DNA of 64,000 bases, from assembly GCF_900110485.1 (NCBI RefSeq), contig NZ_FODY01000009.1, positions 79,274 through 143,273 of the forward strand, given 5' to 3'. Numbering within the stretch: the first letter of the stretch is position 1; every line of letters begins with the position of its first letter. Positions 8,542 through 16,891 of this stretch are shown here, in pieces. Origin of the DNA: Propionispora vibrioides (GTDB lineage Bacteria > Bacillota > Negativicutes > Propionisporales > Propionisporaceae). The notes below the pieces were generated by a model. That model did not search any database and was not told the origin of the DNA. It was given only the letters and a program-made list of their open reading frames with translations. A program made the translations under genes and the position numbers.

Positions 8542-10047
8542 ATGGAAAACTTAACAGTGCGCGAAACAAAAATCGTTACTTTTTTAGCAAAATCCGAAGG
8601 ATATGTTTCGGCCAACACTTTGGCTGATTTCTTAAAGGTCTCGCCCAAAACCATTTATCGCGATATTGTATCAATAAAGAAAAAGGTCGGCAACGAAAAC
8701 CTTATCAAGCAAAGTCAAGGTAAAGGTTTGCAAATGGATGTATCTTCTTTAAATGCGATTAGCCGTGACCATCTGAACCGGCAGAAAAGCGTATTGGGCA
8801 TGAGTGTTGGTGAACGCAGAAAGCATTTATTGATTTTGTTATTACTTCAATCTCCACAGGAATCGTCAATAAAAAATCTATCGGAGTATTATTATGTGGG
8901 CAATGCTTCTATTGTGAATGATTTGAAGAGTATTGAACCGCAATTGGACTTATATCATTTACAGCTGATTCGTTCCCATAAGGGGACTTATATAGAAGGC
9001 AAAGAGAAAAACATCCGTAAGCTGTTAATGAATATTCTTGAATATATGCCGGTATCTTTTCAGGAAAACGCTTACTTGGATAGAGAAAACTATCATTATA
9101 TATTTAAAGAATTTCCTAAGGAAGATTTTGATTTTATCGGACAGGTGTTAAAAGCTGTGGAAAATATGCTGGGTGCGACGATTAAAGATCCATATTACAT
9201 TAATATTTTTACTCATCTGGTAATTTTGATTAAACGGTTACGTAACGGCAGTTTTAAAGCGAATTATGAAGTGCTCCACGAAAAGGATATGGAAATAAAA
9301 AACGAGCAGATATTTCGGGTTGCCCAATATGTCATCTCTCGGATAGACCAATATATTGAGCTGAAGGTACCGGATATTGAAGTGTTTTATATATATCAGT
9401 ATTTTACCTCCTGCGGGATTGAGGCAAGAGAAAACTTCATCATTGGAGTAACCAATGAAAACTCGAAAGAAAAGGAATTAACCTGCCAGTTAATTGAGGA
9501 TGCTTCTAATACGCTGCAGGTCGATTTTAGAAAAGACAGCGCGTTGCAGCAAAATTTGTTTCTGCACATGTGCTCTTTGCTAAAAAGAGTGCAATACGAT
9601 ATTTCGATCAGCAATCCTTTGTTGCCGGACATAAAAAAAGAGTTTCCGGTCATGTTTGAAATTGTCAAACACAGTTTCATTAAACAAAAGAAATTGCCCA
9701 TTTTGCATAAAATCAGTGATGACGAGATTAGTTACATTGTAGTTTACTTTCAGGCATCGCTGGAAAAGCAATCATCGGTGAAACGGGTGTTGATTGTCTG
9801 TTCATCGGGAATAGGCACTTCGCATTTACTTAAGACCAGAGTTAAAAATGCTTTTCCCCAATGGGAGATTGTAAATACAGTGTCTGCCAATCACATTGCG
9901 CAAGTTTTGCAGGAAGAAAAAATAGATTTTATTTTAACGACTATCCATATTAATTTATCGCAGAATATCCCTATCGTTTTAGTCAGTGCGCTGTTTAATG
10001 AAATTGATATATTGAAAGTAAAGAATGCGGTGTCTGCCAATCCATAG
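8542..10047 (+). CDS. PTS-regulated transcriptional activator/antiterminator (HTH-PRD-PRD-EIIB), cluster 1
   Basis: 502 residues from ATG 8542; AGAGGTG at 8529-8535 favours this over GTG 8533 or ATG 8539. The order is an HTH_11/DeoR-type domain (residues 5-60, with SPKTIYRDI), a second helical DNA-binding-like region, two PRD domains with candidate regulatory histidines (FTHLVILIKR and FLHMCSLL), and a C-terminal EIIB-like domain with VCSSGIGTSH carrying a phosphorylatable Cys. No EIIA domain is fused. Such MtlR/LicR-type regulators are controlled by EII-dependent phosphorylation and activate the adjacent PTS operon. It heads an eight-gene carbohydrate cluster and is paralogous to the regulator at 16892. 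Confidence 0.9.
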   Translation: MENLTVRETKIVTFLAKSEGYVSANTLADFLKVSPKTIYRDIVSIKKKVGNENLIKQSQGKGLQMDVSSLNAISRDHLNRQKSVLGMSVGERRKHLLILLLLQSPQESSIKNLSEYYYVGNASIVNDLKSIEPQLDLYHLQLIRSHKGTYIEGKEKNIRKLLMNILEYMPVSFQENAYLDRENYHYIFKEFPKEDFDFIGQVLKAVENMLGATIKDPYYINIFTHLVILIKRLRNGSFKANYEVLHEKDMEIKNEQIFRVAQYVISRIDQYIELKVPDIEVFYIYQYFTSCGIEARENFIIGVTNENSKEKELTCQLIEDASNTLQVDFRKDSALQQNLFLHMCSLLKRVQYDISISNPLLPDIKKEFPVMFEIVKHSFIKQKKLPILHKISDDEISYIVVYFQASLEKQSSVKRVLIVCSSGIGTSHLLKTRVKNAFPQWEIVNTVSANHIAQVLQEEKIDFILTTIHINLSQNIPIVLVSALFNEIDILKVKNAVSANP

Positions 10048-10098
10048 GGACATTTATATACCAATCAAAATATAGAACCAAAAGGAGCTGAAGGAAAA

Positions 10099-10557
10099 GT
10101 GCAAATTGACAGCATTTTAAATGAAAATCTGATTGATCTGGACATGCATGTTACGACAAAGGATGAAGCGATCTGCCAGCTTACCCATAGACTTTATAAA
10201 GAAGGGAAAGTAAAGCAGGAGGAAGTTTTTATCAAAGATGTTTACTTGCGGGAAGCGGAAGGAAAAACAGGCATTGGCGGACACATTGCCATTCCCCATG
10301 GCAAATCTGACGCGGTGATAATCACTTCTATCGCTGTAGGCAGGACCCAAAATGATCTGAGTTGGGAAACACCCGATAATCTGCCAGTGAACTTTGTGAT
10401 CTTATTTGCTGTAAGAAATGTCGATAAAACAACTGTCCACCTAAAATTACTGTCTCAGGTAGCCACTGCTTTGGCAGATGACGATATCTTGCATAAATTA
10501 TTAACTACGCAGGACAAAAAGGAAGTGATTCAGTTGCTGTCACAAAATATGCAATGA
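10099..10557 (+). CDS. PTS fructose-family EIIA, cluster 1
   Basis: 152 residues from GTG 10099, with AAAGGAG at 10081-10087 and further purines closer to the start. It is a single EIIA-Fru domain. GIGGHIAIPHGKS contains the conserved phosphoacceptor histidine, which receives phosphate from HPr. The closest paralogue in the window is 18684-19139. Its partners are the separate EIIB (11631) and EIIC (11956), so this PTS is split into single-domain subunits. A class II aldolase gene is inserted between EIIA and EIIB. Confidence 0.92.
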   Translation: MQIDSILNENLIDLDMHVTTKDEAICQLTHRLYKEGKVKQEEVFIKDVYLREAEGKTGIGGHIAIPHGKSDAVIITSIAVGRTQNDLSWETPDNLPVNFVILFAVRNVDKTTVHLKLLSQVATALADDDILHKLLTTQDKKEVIQLLSQNMQ

Positions 10558-10658
10558 GCGAAAGACCCGCGCTGGCCGGATAAGCCGGCTGGCTGGTGGC
10601 GACTAAGCAGGAACGCCGGTGTTTTTCCTGCAAATTACAATTATGAGGAGTTTACATT

Positions 10659-11525
10659 ATGCTAATGAACATGAAAGATATGCTGGAAGTAGCCCAGAAA
10701 CATCAATTCGCCGTACCTGCTTTTAATGCCGGTACCGGTCAACTGCTAACGGCTATGATGGAGAGTGCCGAAGAAAAACAAGCTCCTGTCATTATGGCCA
10801 TTCATCCGGATGAGTTGCGGTTTCTACGGGACAGTTTTGTGGCCAGCGTTATTGACGAAGCCAATCATAGTAAAGTACCGCTGGTACTGCATTTGGATCA
10901 TGGCGCGTCGGTAGCCGATTGTATTCATGCCATTCAATTAGGTTTTACCTCGGTCATGATTGATGGCTCGCATCTGCCGTTTGAAGAAAACATTGCGTTA
11001 ACCAAACAGGTGGTAGAATTGTCCCATGCCTGCGGTGTCTCGGTAGAAGGAGAGTTGGGAACGATCGGGCAAACCGGCAATTCTATTGAAAAGGGATCGA
11101 CCGAAATTATCTATACCAATCCGGAGGATGCGCAGGAGTTTGTCGAAAAGACCGGTGTCGATTCGCTGGCTGTGGCTATCGGCACGGCACATGGCATTTA
11201 TCCGAAAGGGTTTGTTCCTAAATTGAGACTGGACCTGATTACTGAGATTAGAAATAAAGTGCAAATTCCGCTGGTTCTGCACGGCGGATCAAGTAATTCA
11301 GATAAGGAAATTGCTGAATCGGTAAAGCTGGGAATTGCCAAGATTAATATTTCCAGTGATATCAAATTCAGTTTTATGACGGCGCTGCAGCAGTATTTGA
11401 ACGAGAAAGGTTTCGAGCGGGAACCTAACGTGATTTATCCTTCTTGCATTCGTGCTTGCCGTGACACGATAGAAGATAAAATGGCCCTATTCAATGCACT
11501 GGATAAAGTGAAGTATTATAAATAG
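10659..11525 (+). CDS. Class II ketose-(bis)phosphate aldolase, cluster 1
   Basis: 288 residues from ATG 10659 (GAGGAG upstream). It is a fructose-bisphosphate/tagatose-bisphosphate aldolase-type TIM barrel. Zinc and catalytic signatures are LHLDHGAS near residue 80, IGTAHGIYP near residue 180, and LHGGSSNS and INISSDIK near the C-terminus. The family cleaves ketose phosphates to dihydroxyacetone phosphate plus an aldehyde. Linkage to a fructose-type PTS, which typically makes ketose-1-phosphates, suggests a ketose-1-phosphate substrate after uptake, but the sugar is unknown. It is strongly similar to the aldolase at 21467 (shared MLMNMK start, VAQKHQFAVPAFN, HPDEL). Confidence 0.88.
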   Translation: MLMNMKDMLEVAQKHQFAVPAFNAGTGQLLTAMMESAEEKQAPVIMAIHPDELRFLRDSFVASVIDEANHSKVPLVLHLDHGASVADCIHAIQLGFTSVMIDGSHLPFEENIALTKQVVELSHACGVSVEGELGTIGQTGNSIEKGSTEIIYTNPEDAQEFVEKTGVDSLAVAIGTAHGIYPKGFVPKLRLDLITEIRNKVQIPLVLHGGSSNSDKEIAESVKLGIAKINISSDIKFSFMTALQQYLNEKGFEREPNVIYPSCIRACRDTIEDKMALFNALDKVKYYK

Positions 11526-11630
11526 ACGGTCATGGATAAGTGATTAGAATAAAAGCAGACTTTGAAGATTGAATATTTAAAATATTCGGTTTATTAAGCG
11601 TGCCATCATAAGCAGGAGAGAGGGAATGAA

Positions 11631-11939
11631 ATGAAAATTATTGGCGTGGCAGCGTGTGTGGCAGGTATTGCCCACACCTACATTGCAAGAGAAAAATTGA
11701 TGAAGGCGGCGGCCAGGGCAGGCCATGACATCCATATGGAAACTCAGGGTACGATTGGGACAGAGCATGCCTTAACACCGGAACAAATTAAAGCGGCCGA
11801 TATTGTGATTCTGGCCATTGATATCAAGATTAAGGATAAAGAACGTTTTAACGGAAAAAAGATCATCGAGGTCCCTACTGAAGTTGTCGTGCATTCGGCC
11901 AATGCGTTAATTAAAAAAATGGAAGAAATCGTGAAATAA
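11631..11939 (+). CDS. PTS fructose-family EIIB, cluster 1
   Basis: 102 residues from ATG 11631 (AGGAGAGAGGG upstream). It is a complete EIIB-Fru domain: VAACVAGIAHTYIA carries the phosphocysteine, and METQGTIG and ADIVILAIDI follow as in FruA B-domains. It passes phosphate from EIIA to the incoming sugar bound by EIIC. It lies 7 bases upstream of the EIIC translation region. Confidence 0.93.
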   Translation: MKIIGVAACVAGIAHTYIAREKLMKAAARAGHDIHMETQGTIGTEHALTPEQIKAADIVILAIDIKIKDKERFNGKKIIEVPTEVVVHSANALIKKMEEIVK

Positions 11940-11955
11940 AGGGAGGATGGAATAT

Positions 11956-13044
11956 ATGAAAGAGTTACATCTGAGAAAGCATGCTATGACCGGTATATCC
12001 TATATGATTCCTTATGTATGTGCTGCCGGTATGTTAATGGTTATCGGCAATATCTTTGGCGGCCATACCATACAGGATTACCGGGCCGGCTTTTCGATTC
12101 CCGATGCGCTGACTACCCTGGGCGGAGATGGATTAGGTATATTGCCTGTATTTATTTCCACCTTCATTGCCTATTCCATTGCCGACCGTCCTGGTATAGC
12201 TCCGGGCTTTTTGCTGGGCTTGCTTTGTAAAGCCAACGGTTTTGGTTTCTTAGGCGGACTTTTGGGCGGCTATCTGGGTGGCTGGGTGGTCAACTGGCTG
12301 AAAAAGGTGATCAAAGTTCCCAGCTTTGCCGAAGGCATTGTCCCTCAAATGATCTTGCCGTTATTGACAACTATTATTGTAGGACTATTTATGGAATATG
12401 TCGTCAGCATTCCCATTCTTGCTTTAACCAACGGTGTTACTACGCTGCTTACCAGCCTGCAGAGCGGCAGTTCCGTGCTGCTACTGGGGGCTATTTTAGG
12501 AACTCTGTCGGCGATTGATTATGGCGGACCGATCAACAAAGTAGTCTTTGTCTTTGTGCTGGCGCTTATGACTCAGGGCATCGGTGCTCCTATTTCTACC
12601 TTGATATCGGCCTCCATGATTGCACCATTTGGTTTGACGCTTGGTTATTTCTTAAGCAAGGCGCTCAAACTGGACTTATATTCCCAACAGGAAGTTGACG
12701 CTCTAAAATCGGCCTTTTTGATGGGGTGCTGTCAGATTACAGAAGGGTCTTATCCGATTATACTTAACGATCTGTTGCGCATTACTATCTGCACGGGTGT
12801 GGGTGCTGCCGTCGATGGCGCACTGACCATGTACTGGAATTGTGCTTCTATTGTACCGGCCGGTGGATTCTTTGCCCTGCCGGGGATCAGCAATCCCGGG
12901 TTATGGCTGTTAAGCCTGTTTATTGGTTCTGCCGTGTTTGCCGTACTGCTGCAGTTCCTGAAGAGAAAACCGGTGGAAGAATCGGAGGAGGACGAGGAAG
13001 TGGAAAAAGAGTTGGATTTGTCCAGCATCAAAATTTCAGGATAA
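11956..13044 (+). CDS. PTS fructose-family EIIC (permease), cluster 1
   Basis: 362 residues from ATG 11956. An ATG at 11947 directly abuts the AGGGAGG ribosome-binding site and is less likely. It is a polytopic membrane protein with many hydrophobic segments. Family motifs include KHAMTGISYMIPYV at the start, SIADRPGIAPGFLLG, GFLGGLLGGYLGGW, and DYGGPINKV in the substrate region. It forms the sugar channel of the PTS in the inner membrane. The C-terminus is an acidic cytosolic tail (EESEEDEEVEKE). It is paralogous to the EIIC at 19493. Confidence 0.92.
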   Translation: MKELHLRKHAMTGISYMIPYVCAAGMLMVIGNIFGGHTIQDYRAGFSIPDALTTLGGDGLGILPVFISTFIAYSIADRPGIAPGFLLGLLCKANGFGFLGGLLGGYLGGWVVNWLKKVIKVPSFAEGIVPQMILPLLTTIIVGLFMEYVVSIPILALTNGVTTLLTSLQSGSSVLLLGAILGTLSAIDYGGPINKVVFVFVLALMTQGIGAPISTLISASMIAPFGLTLGYFLSKALKLDLYSQQEVDALKSAFLMGCCQITEGSYPIILNDLLRITICTGVGAAVDGALTMYWNCASIVPAGGFFALPGISNPGLWLLSLFIGSAVFAVLLQFLKRKPVEESEEDEEVEKELDLSSIKISG

Positions 13045-13136
13045 TAGTCTAAAATTAAAAACACCGGTGCACAGGCTGGAAGTACAAGAAACTTGCCTGT
13101 GCATCGCAGTCTTGTGGGAGAATGGAGGAGACCAGG

Positions 13137-13835
13137 ATGAAAAGGTCGGAAATTAATACGGTCATTCAGTATACGATGAAAGCGGTAGAAACATTTAAAA
13201 TTCCCTTGCCGCCGTTCGCTTACTATACACCGGCAGATTGGAAAAGCCTGCAAGAGGACCAGCGAGAACTGGTTGACAACATGTTGGGCTGGGATGTTAC
13301 TGATTTTGGAAAGAATAATTTTTTACATACTGGTTTAACCATTTTTACCTTTCGTAACGGTAATTTTAATCAAGCAGACAGGTATCCTAAGCCTTATTGT
13401 GAAAAATTGCTGTTTGTTCGTGACGGTCAATTTTTACCGTATCATTTCCACTGGAAGAAGACGGAAGATATTATTAATCGCGGTGGCGGCACACTGCGCG
13501 TTACCTTATATAATTCCGGTGAAAATGGGGGATTTGCCAACAGCGATGTAAAGGTGGCAATCGACGGAAAGGTCAGTATCATAAAGGCCGGCCAGGATGT
13601 TTTCCTCCGGCCGGGACAAAGCATCACCTTAACTCCCGGGCAGTATCATCAGTGGCAAGGTGTTCCCGGCACAGGCGATATTGCGTTATTTGAAGTTTCC
13701 ACCACGAATGATGACCGGACCGACAACCGTTTTTACGAAGCCAAATCACGCCTGCCCGATATTGAGGAAGATGAGGCTCCCTGCTATCTAATTTTCAATG
13801 ATTATGGGGAATATGTGTCCTTTAAGCCGGTTTAA
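13137..13835 (+). CDS. D-lyxose/D-mannose isomerase (cupin family)
   Basis: 232 residues from ATG 13137; the upstream ATG at 13122 lies within the purine-rich GGAGGAG binding site. Strong resemblance, from memory, to the E. coli O157:H7 type D-lyxose isomerase: MKRS start, LGWDVTDFGKNNF, GLTLFT-like segment, HFHWKKTEDIINRGGG. The cupin metal site is His-x-His and Glu in HFHWKKTED, plus a later His in PGQYHQW. Members convert D-lyxose to D-xylulose and, more weakly, D-mannose to D-fructose. Directly followed by a xylulokinase, which supplies the next step (xylulose to xylulose-5-phosphate). Confidence 0.9.
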   Translation: MKRSEINTVIQYTMKAVETFKIPLPPFAYYTPADWKSLQEDQRELVDNMLGWDVTDFGKNNFLHTGLTIFTFRNGNFNQADRYPKPYCEKLLFVRDGQFLPYHFHWKKTEDIINRGGGTLRVTLYNSGENGGFANSDVKVAIDGKVSIIKAGQDVFLRPGQSITLTPGQYHQWQGVPGTGDIALFEVSTTNDDRTDNRFYEAKSRLPDIEEDEAPCYLIFNDYGEYVSFKPV

Positions 13836-13851
13836 TTAGGAGGAGAATGAG

Positions 13852-15342
13852 GTGAGCTTTCTAGGAATTGATTTGGGAACATCCTCGGCAAAACTGTTGC
13901 TGTTGGATAAAGAACAGGGAATACTGCAGACGGTATCCAAAGAATATCCAGTTTTTTATCCCCGGCCGGGCTGGGCTGAACAAAAGCCGGAAGATTGGTG
14001 GAACGCCGTTAGGGACGGAATCCGGGAATTGTTGAATAAACCGGGAATCTCGGCCGGTCAGGTGGCGGCAGTAGGTTTTAGTGGCCAGATGCATGGGCTG
14101 GTTTTACTGGATGGTCAGCAGCAGGTGCTTGCACCTGCTCTGCTATGGTGCGATCAACGGACGCAGGCGGAATGTGACGAACTGGCGGAAAAGTTGGGCA
14201 GCCGTCTGGTGGAATACACTGGCAATCAGGCTTTGACCGGTTTCACGGCACCGAAGGTGCTGTGGATGAAGAAACATCGTCCAGACATCTTTCGGGCTAT
14301 ACGACATGTGCTGTTGCCCAAAGATTATATTCGCTGGCAGTTGACCGGCGACTTTGCCACCGATGTTTCCGATGCGTCAGGTACGTTGTTTTTTGATGTG
14401 GCAAAACGGCAATGGTCTGCCGAAATGCTGGCGTTCTTAGGTCTGCCGGCGGCAGTTGTTCCTGCTTGCTATGAGTCCTGTACGGTGACCGGGTATATCA
14501 CCAGACAGGCGGCTGACGAAACCGGGTTGCCGGCCGGCATTCCGGTTGTCGGTGGCGGCGGTGACCAGGCCAGCGGCGCAATTGGCACCGGTATTGTAAG
14601 AACGGGCGGCATCTCGGTGGCACTCGGAACATCCGGTGTGGTATTTGCCTGCCAGGAGACGTATTCGGTGGATAAAGAAAACCGGCTGCACGCGTTTTGC
14701 CATGCCAATGGCAAATGGCATGTGATGGGGGTGATGCTAGCGGCGGCAGCTTGCCTAAAATGGTGGGTTAATGAGGCATGCAAGCTGGAGGAGGCGGGCT
14801 TTGACCTTCTCTTGCGAGAGGCACAGCAGATCCCGGCCGGTAGTGAGGGACTGATTTTTCTGCCCTATTTGCTTGGTGAACGGAGTCCCTACAGTGATCC
14901 TAACGCTAGGGGGGCATTTATCGGACTGACAGTAAAACACGGGCGGGGGCATATGACCAGGGCCGTCCTGGAGGGTGTGGCCATGGGGCTGCGGGACCTG
15001 CTGGAAATTGCCAAAGAACAGCAGCTTCCTATTCAGGAAATAAGGGTAAGCGGCGGCGGGGCCAAAAGCGCTTTATGGCGCCAAATTCTGGCTGATGTAC
15101 TGGGACATCCGGTCTGTATGGTCAATTCGGTGGAAGGTCCGGCCCTGGGGGCGGCCATCATGGCCGCCGTGGGAAATGGTGCCTATGCCAGTTTGGAAGC
15201 TGCTTGTGATGCTATCGTGAAAGTGGTGGAAACGAAGGTGCCTGTTCCGGTCAATATGGATACATACAATGATCTATATACGGTTTATCACCAGTTGTAC
15301 CACCGGTTGCGTGAAACGTTTGACGGATTGAGTCATGTTTAA
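13852..15342 (+). CDS. xylB: Xylulokinase (FGGY family carbohydrate kinase)
   Basis: 496 residues from GTG 13852 with AGGAGGAGAATGAG upstream. FGGY kinase features: N-terminal GIDLGTSSAKLLLLD phosphate-binding segment, XylB-like GFSGQMHGLVLLD and LLWCDQRT sugar-site segments, DASGTLFFDV, GGGGDQASGAIGTG, and C-terminal VSGGGAKSALWRQILADV with ATP-site residues. It phosphorylates D-xylulose to xylulose-5-phosphate for the pentose phosphate pathway. It lies 16 bases after the lyxose isomerase gene and so is coupled to it. A few FGGY kinases with this look act on other ketoses, so the substrate is a good but not certain call. Confidence 0.88.
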   Translation: MSFLGIDLGTSSAKLLLLDKEQGILQTVSKEYPVFYPRPGWAEQKPEDWWNAVRDGIRELLNKPGISAGQVAAVGFSGQMHGLVLLDGQQQVLAPALLWCDQRTQAECDELAEKLGSRLVEYTGNQALTGFTAPKVLWMKKHRPDIFRAIRHVLLPKDYIRWQLTGDFATDVSDASGTLFFDVAKRQWSAEMLAFLGLPAAVVPACYESCTVTGYITRQAADETGLPAGIPVVGGGGDQASGAIGTGIVRTGGISVALGTSGVVFACQETYSVDKENRLHAFCHANGKWHVMGVMLAAAACLKWWVNEACKLEEAGFDLLLREAQQIPAGSEGLIFLPYLLGERSPYSDPNARGAFIGLTVKHGRGHMTRAVLEGVAMGLRDLLEIAKEQQLPIQEIRVSGGGAKSALWRQILADVLGHPVCMVNSVEGPALGAAIMAAVGNGAYASLEAACDAIVKVVETKVPVPVNMDTYNDLYTVYHQLYHRLRETFDGLSHV

Positions 15343-15368
15343 ATCTGCGCAAAAGGAGGGGTGCCGAG

Positions 15369-16424
15369 ATGCCTGTCATTCATGGTATTCATTATTCTAA
15401 AGCAAAACTTTTAGAACGATGCGGCAATATAAGTCAGGTGGCCGGTTATAAGCGGTATGTGATCAGTGAGGGGCGGGGCAAAGGAGTTGAGGCTGTTGAA
15501 ATTTATAATGGCAACGGTCTGCAGTTTACCGTATTGCTGGATAAAACGCTGGATATCGCCGACTGCAGTTACCAGGGAGTGAACCTAGCCTATATGACCG
15601 GCAACGGGATTGTGGCGCCGCAGTTTTATGACAGTCACGGCAATGGCTGGTTAAGAAGCTTTAATGGTGGACTGCTGTCAACCTGCGGTATTACCTATTG
15701 CGGTGCCGCCAGTGAAGATGAAGGCGAGCTGCTGGGGCTGCACGGACGGATCAGTCATTGTCCGGCTGATAATATTTGCTGCGAGGCCGTCTGGGAAAAA
15801 GAAGACTATGTGATTACCGTCCGGGGACGAAGTTATGAGACGCGTTTGCACGGTGAATTTCTTGAGTTAAGAAGGGAAATAAAAATACGGGCCGGCGACA
15901 ATACCATTTACCTTCATGATGAGATAGAAAATCAAGGATACCGGCCGGTTCCCCTGATGATGATTTATCATTGCAATTTCGGTTTTCCGCTGTATGATGC
16001 CGGCAGTGAGATTTATATTGATTCGGTGGAGTGTGCGCCCAATGACGAAGTATCGTCAAAGTCGCTGGATGATAGAAATCTTGTACCTGAGCCCAGGCCG
16101 CTTGTGCCGGAAAGCGTATATTTTCACCGGATGAATGTCTCCCGTGGTTATGGCCTGGCAGCGTTAATCAACCGGAAGATCGGCCGGAAGGGATTGGGCG
16201 TGTTTCTCAAATATGATCTTAAGGAGCTTCCTTATCTGAACCAATGGAAGATGATTGCCGCCGGACATTATGTTCTGGGGCTGGAACCATCCAACTGCCG
16301 GACGCTGGGACGGGCCAGTGAAAAGGCTGAGGGGCGGCTTCGCTATATTGAGCCGGGGGAAACCAGACACTTTAACTTGGCTATCATTATCAGTGAAGAG
16401 ATAGATAACCAAATAGGTCAATAG
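15369..16424 (+). CDS. DUF4432 family protein (aldose 1-epimerase-like)
   Basis: 351 residues from ATG 15369 (AAAGGAGGGG upstream). DUF4432 proteins have the beta-sandwich fold of aldose 1-epimerases. Visible features include VLLDKTLDIADCSYQGVNL, SFNGGLLSTCGITYCG, LHGRISH, and the acidic HDEIENQGYRPVPLMMIYHCNFG region, where the galactose-mutarotase catalytic residues would lie. It probably interconverts sugar anomers, making the form needed by the isomerase or kinase encoded upstream. It is the last gene of cluster 1 and is followed by a strong terminator. Confidence 0.82.
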   Translation: MPVIHGIHYSKAKLLERCGNISQVAGYKRYVISEGRGKGVEAVEIYNGNGLQFTVLLDKTLDIADCSYQGVNLAYMTGNGIVAPQFYDSHGNGWLRSFNGGLLSTCGITYCGAASEDEGELLGLHGRISHCPADNICCEAVWEKEDYVITVRGRSYETRLHGEFLELRREIKIRAGDNTIYLHDEIENQGYRPVPLMMIYHCNFGFPLYDAGSEIYIDSVECAPNDEVSSKSLDDRNLVPEPRPLVPESVYFHRMNVSRGYGLAALINRKIGRKGLGVFLKYDLKELPYLNQWKMIAAGHYVLGLEPSNCRTLGRASEKAEGRLRYIEPGETRHFNLAIIISEEIDNQIGQ

Positions 16425-16428
16425 CCAG

Positions 16429-16470
16429 AGCCTTCTCCGTTTTGTTAAAAACGGGGAAGGCTGTTTTTTT
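16429..16470 (+). terminator. Intrinsic terminator of sugar cluster 1
   Basis: AGCCTTCTCCGTTTT and AAAACGGGGAAGGCT form a 15-bp stem followed by a run of T to 16470. It begins a few bases after the DUF4432 stop. Confidence 0.92.
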
Positions 16471-16608
16471 ATGTTGAAAATCCTTGCCTTTATATAGTTT
16501 CAGGGCCGGAGCTTTTTGTCTTTCTATAAGCAGTAAAAAGAGGAGGTTACTAGGTGGACTGAAGAGGAACCCGACGGTGTTAACAATAATGTATACAGAG
16601 TATCAGTA

Positions 16609-16770
16609 CTAGTACTTTGTCCGCTTAATCCGGTGAATACTGGCGGCCTATTTTCCGCAACGCTTCATTATCGTCAGGCAGCATACTAATGGTATGCCTT
16701 CTTCCTTCGCCCTGCGCTGCGGAAATAGCTTCGCCGTTCTCCTTCTGTTTTAAGACTGACAGGGTACTAG
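16609..16770. repeat. Palindromic interspersed repeat, family A copy 2 (divergent)
   Basis: The ends CTAGTACTTTGTCCGCTTA and TAAGACTGACAGGGTACTAG are imperfect inverted repeats. Inside, TTTTCCGCAACGC pairs with GCGCTGCGGAAA, and an inner hairpin GCATAC/GTATGC occupies the position of ACATAT/ATATGT in the 5433 copy. Primary sequence differs from the other copies while the nested fold is kept. It ends 121 bases before the regulator start at 16892. Bases 16471-16608 and 16771-16891 show no other clear feature. Confidence 0.65.
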
Positions 16771-16891
16771 CTGCTTTTATGAAAGGCACCGGTATACTAA
16801 AATAGCAGCATTATTGTGGTAATGTTTTGTTATTTCTGAATTTATTAGACAATGCTACAATGGGCTTGTAAGAAAAACGGGAGGAAATCAG

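Noticed and set aside
16537..16690. Open frame reading EEVTRWTEEEPDG and onward into the repeat at 16609
   Set aside because: It has no start codon in a plausible position and ends inside a repeat; perhaps a relic of a disrupted gene, but too short to judge.
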